Shown here: piece after piece, positions 14,787 to 16,154 of the stretch
How positions within the stretch are numbered: the first letter of the stretch is position 1
How the letters are laid out: every line of letters starts with the position of its first letter
Origin: JBJEFI01 sp051873875
GTDB taxonomy: Bacteria > Bacillota > Bacilli > Bacillales > Bacillaceae_G
Reading direction: 5' to 3'
Assembly: GCA_051873875.1 (NCBI GenBank)
Contig: JBJEFI010000037.1
Coordinates: forward strand, 1-16,154
Length of the DNA: 16,154 bases
The notes under the pieces: generated by a model
Database searches by the model: none
Told to the model about the DNA's origin: nothing
The model's input: only the letters and a program-made list of their open reading frames with translations
Translations under genes and position numbers: made by a program

Positions 14787-15868
14787 TCCTTGTAGATATC
14801 GAAACAGGGAATTTTGATTCGGATTCAGGCATCTTTGAAGTGGCCCTGCTGGTGGTGGAGGACGGGAGCATCGTAGCAAGCGAACACATTGCTAAAGTAG
14901 AAGAGGAAGGGTTGATTCATTTAGGCATGGGACAAGGATATGAGCAAATTGCCCAGGATGCATCCAAGATGGAGCAATTCCAAGGCCTGATACGCACTTA
15001 TCCCTACCCGCTTGTGGCCCATAATGTTTCATTTGATCGCAAGTTTTTGGTCCATTACGGGTGGTTGGAGGAAGATTATGTGTGTTATGACTCTGTTCGG
15101 GCATTGAAATACGCTAATCCTGATTTGTTCTCGTATTCCTTAGGCTACCTCTTGCGCTTTTATGAAATAGAACGTACGTTGACTCATTGTGCATTGGATG
15201 ATGTGAGAGCTCTGTATGACGTGATTGTCCGAGCGAACCCTCCTGTTTGGGTTCCATTATATCAAGCTAATCCAAAGAAACTTAAACAGTTCATGGAACA
15301 GACGGCAACTGTGGAAGGGCAAAGTACTGTGTTTCAAGATAAACGGGTTGTGTTTACAGGGATAAGTCCCTATCCAAGAGTCTTGATGAAAGAAATCGCC
15401 AAAAAGTGCGGGGCTATTGTGACTGGCAGTGTGTCTTCTAAAACAGACCTTTTGATTTGCGGAGATCAACCAGGAAGTAAATTGGATAAAGCGAACGAAT
15501 TAGGAGTCGAAGTCCAGACAGATGTCTGGTTCATAGACGCCGTTTCTAAGGATTTAAATCTAGAGACCGCATCGGTGACACGCCAACATACAGCGGTCAC
15601 ACGAGCAGAAAGAACCTACAAGAAAATAGAAGAGCTGGAAGGCAAGACGGTGAATATTGCCCTTTTGCCTAATCGAATCCAAAGGCGAGTAGAAGAAATA
15701 CTGATTCAGCATTTGGGTGTATCAGGATGCAATAAAGGCACAAATGGATATAAAGTAGATGCAATCATTCATCAGGATGAGGTGGAATATGTCCTATTGG
15801 AAAAAGCAAAGGAATTGAACATTGCAACCATCCCGTTATCAAAATTCAATCAAATGATTCTAGCATAA
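14774..15868 (+). CDS. DEDDh 3'-5' exonuclease (DnaQ-like) with BRCT domain
   Basis: This 364-aa protein has all exonuclease motifs: Exo I LVDIETG (D8, E10), Exo II AHNVSFDRK (D88) and Exo III HCALDDV (H138 with D143), giving a DEDDh active site as in the DNA polymerase III epsilon subunit. Residues about 186-260 form a BRCT domain (KRVVFTGISPYPR, KKCGAIVTGSVSSKTDLLICG, VWFIDAV) of the kind found in NAD-dependent ligase and Rfc1. The last 100 residues are unassigned. ATG 14774 has CGGAGG upstream and overlaps the preceding gene. Exonuclease-BRCT fusions occur in bacteria and phages, usually with presumed repair roles. It could process DNA ends on or around this element. The catalytic motifs are visible; the pathway is not. 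Confidence 0.88.
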   Translation: MDNMILVDIETGNFDSDSGIFEVALLVVEDGSIVASEHIAKVEEEGLIHLGMGQGYEQIAQDASKMEQFQGLIRTYPYPLVAHNVSFDRKFLVHYGWLEEDYVCYDSVRALKYANPDLFSYSLGYLLRFYEIERTLTHCALDDVRALYDVIVRANPPVWVPLYQANPKKLKQFMEQTATVEGQSTVFQDKRVVFTGISPYPRVLMKEIAKKCGAIVTGSVSSKTDLLICGDQPGSKLDKANELGVEVQTDVWFIDAVSKDLNLETASVTRQHTAVTRAERTYKKIEELEGKTVNIALLPNRIQRRVEEILIQHLGVSGCNKGTNGYKVDAIIHQDEVEYVLLEKAKELNIATIPLSKFNQMILA

Positions 15869-16129
15869 TCCATAATCCTCTCTCTGTGACATGATTTTAA
15901 AACAAAGCAGTCCAGAGATTATATAAGGTGTAGGATTAAAATCTTTGGGGCATTGATCTTAGAAGGATTGATGCTCATTTCTGTTGAACTCCTTATAGAA
16001 TAAACGGGGCAGCATTCCTGTAATGAATGAAAATGAGATTTGAGCATAAAAAAACCTCTTGATATGATGAAGGTGTCCTAAATGGCTGGCCAGCTAAAGG
16101 GACAAATCATTCAAATCAGGAGGTCCATC
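15869..16129. other. non-coding leader before IS110-like gene, candidate bridge-RNA locus
   Basis: This stretch of about 260 bp is gene-free. It contains a hairpin at 16074-16104 (TGTCC and GGACA arms around the palindrome GCTGGCCAGC). A TTGATATGATG promoter-like word lies just upstream. In IS110-group elements the DNA before the transposase encodes the structured bridge RNA that pairs with target and donor. The left end of the element and the RNA limits cannot be fixed without the rest of the element. Confidence 0.4.
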
Positions 16130-16154
16130 ATGAATTATAACCAAAATAAGAAGA
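16130..16154 (+). CDS. start of probable IS110-family transposase (partial)
   Basis: ATG at 16130 is preceded by AGGAGG (16118-16123). Only eight codons are present (MNYNQNKK) before the window ends. This N-terminus resembles that of IS110-group transposases of Bacillaceae from memory, which typically begin MNYNQN-K followed by the RuvC-like DEDD domain. Most of the gene is outside the window, so the family call rests on the start and on the long non-coding leader. Confidence 0.45.

Noticed and set aside
1..16154. CRISPR array, tRNA or rRNA genes
   Set aside because: I saw no regular repeat-spacer series and no cloverleaf or rRNA-like stretch; the 30-bp spaced TTCTCGG words are too short and too few for CRISPR.

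Overview
The window looks like chromosomal DNA from a low-GC, endospore-forming Bacillaceae (Bacillus or a close relative). The support is AT-rich sequence, strong GGAGG-type ribosome binding sites, several GTG/TTG starts, a full-length spoVR and a T-box leader. It reads as accessory (mobile) DNA: three large serine recombinases, an OLD-type nuclease, small orphan genes and the start of an insertion sequence.

Layout from left to right. Bases 1-69 are the tail of an interrupted spoVR. The reading frame matches the highly conserved EGW motif, then leaves homology and stops a few codons later. This is most simply the junction where an element entered a host spoVR. Next come an OLD-family ATPase/TOPRIM nuclease (325-2241, +), an unrecognised 201-aa protein (2288-2893, -) and a second, intact and clearly diverged spoVR (2980-4389, +). 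On the minus strand follow a GIY-YIG/TPR protein (5761-4445) and a GNAT acetyltransferase (6394-5819). The GNAT is preceded by a recognisable T-box riboswitch (about 6645-6421), so the two genes probably form a tRNA-charging-controlled operon.

The recombination module spans 6.7-11.85 kb. One large serine recombinase points left (8179-6725). Divergent from it are two small genes (8295-8501; 8614-8775 with a TTG start), then two more large serine recombinases in overlapping, translationally coupled frames (8772-10253; 10250-11845). All three keep the catalytic serine and a Cys-rich zinc-ribbon region.

Between 11.9 and 12.7 kb is a gene-free stretch of about 820 bp. It has a terminator, repeated TTCTCGGTT words, a perfect 24-bp palindrome inside a wider inverted repeat, two DnaA-box-like words and a very AT-rich segment. 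It sits just upstream of a gene for an excisionase/MerR-like helix-turn-helix protein (12720-13574). This arrangement is origin-like or partition-like but unproven.

The right end holds an XRE/SinR-like regulator (14022-13681, -). Divergent from it is a two-gene operon of an unknown 169-aa protein and a DEDDh exonuclease-BRCT protein. The last 25 bases are the start of what looks like an IS110-family transposase, whose upstream non-coding leader is where such elements encode their bridge RNA.

The most interesting points are the broken-plus-intact spoVR pair, the serine recombinase trio with its small partner genes, the T-box-controlled GNAT/GIY-YIG pair and the structured origin-like spacer.
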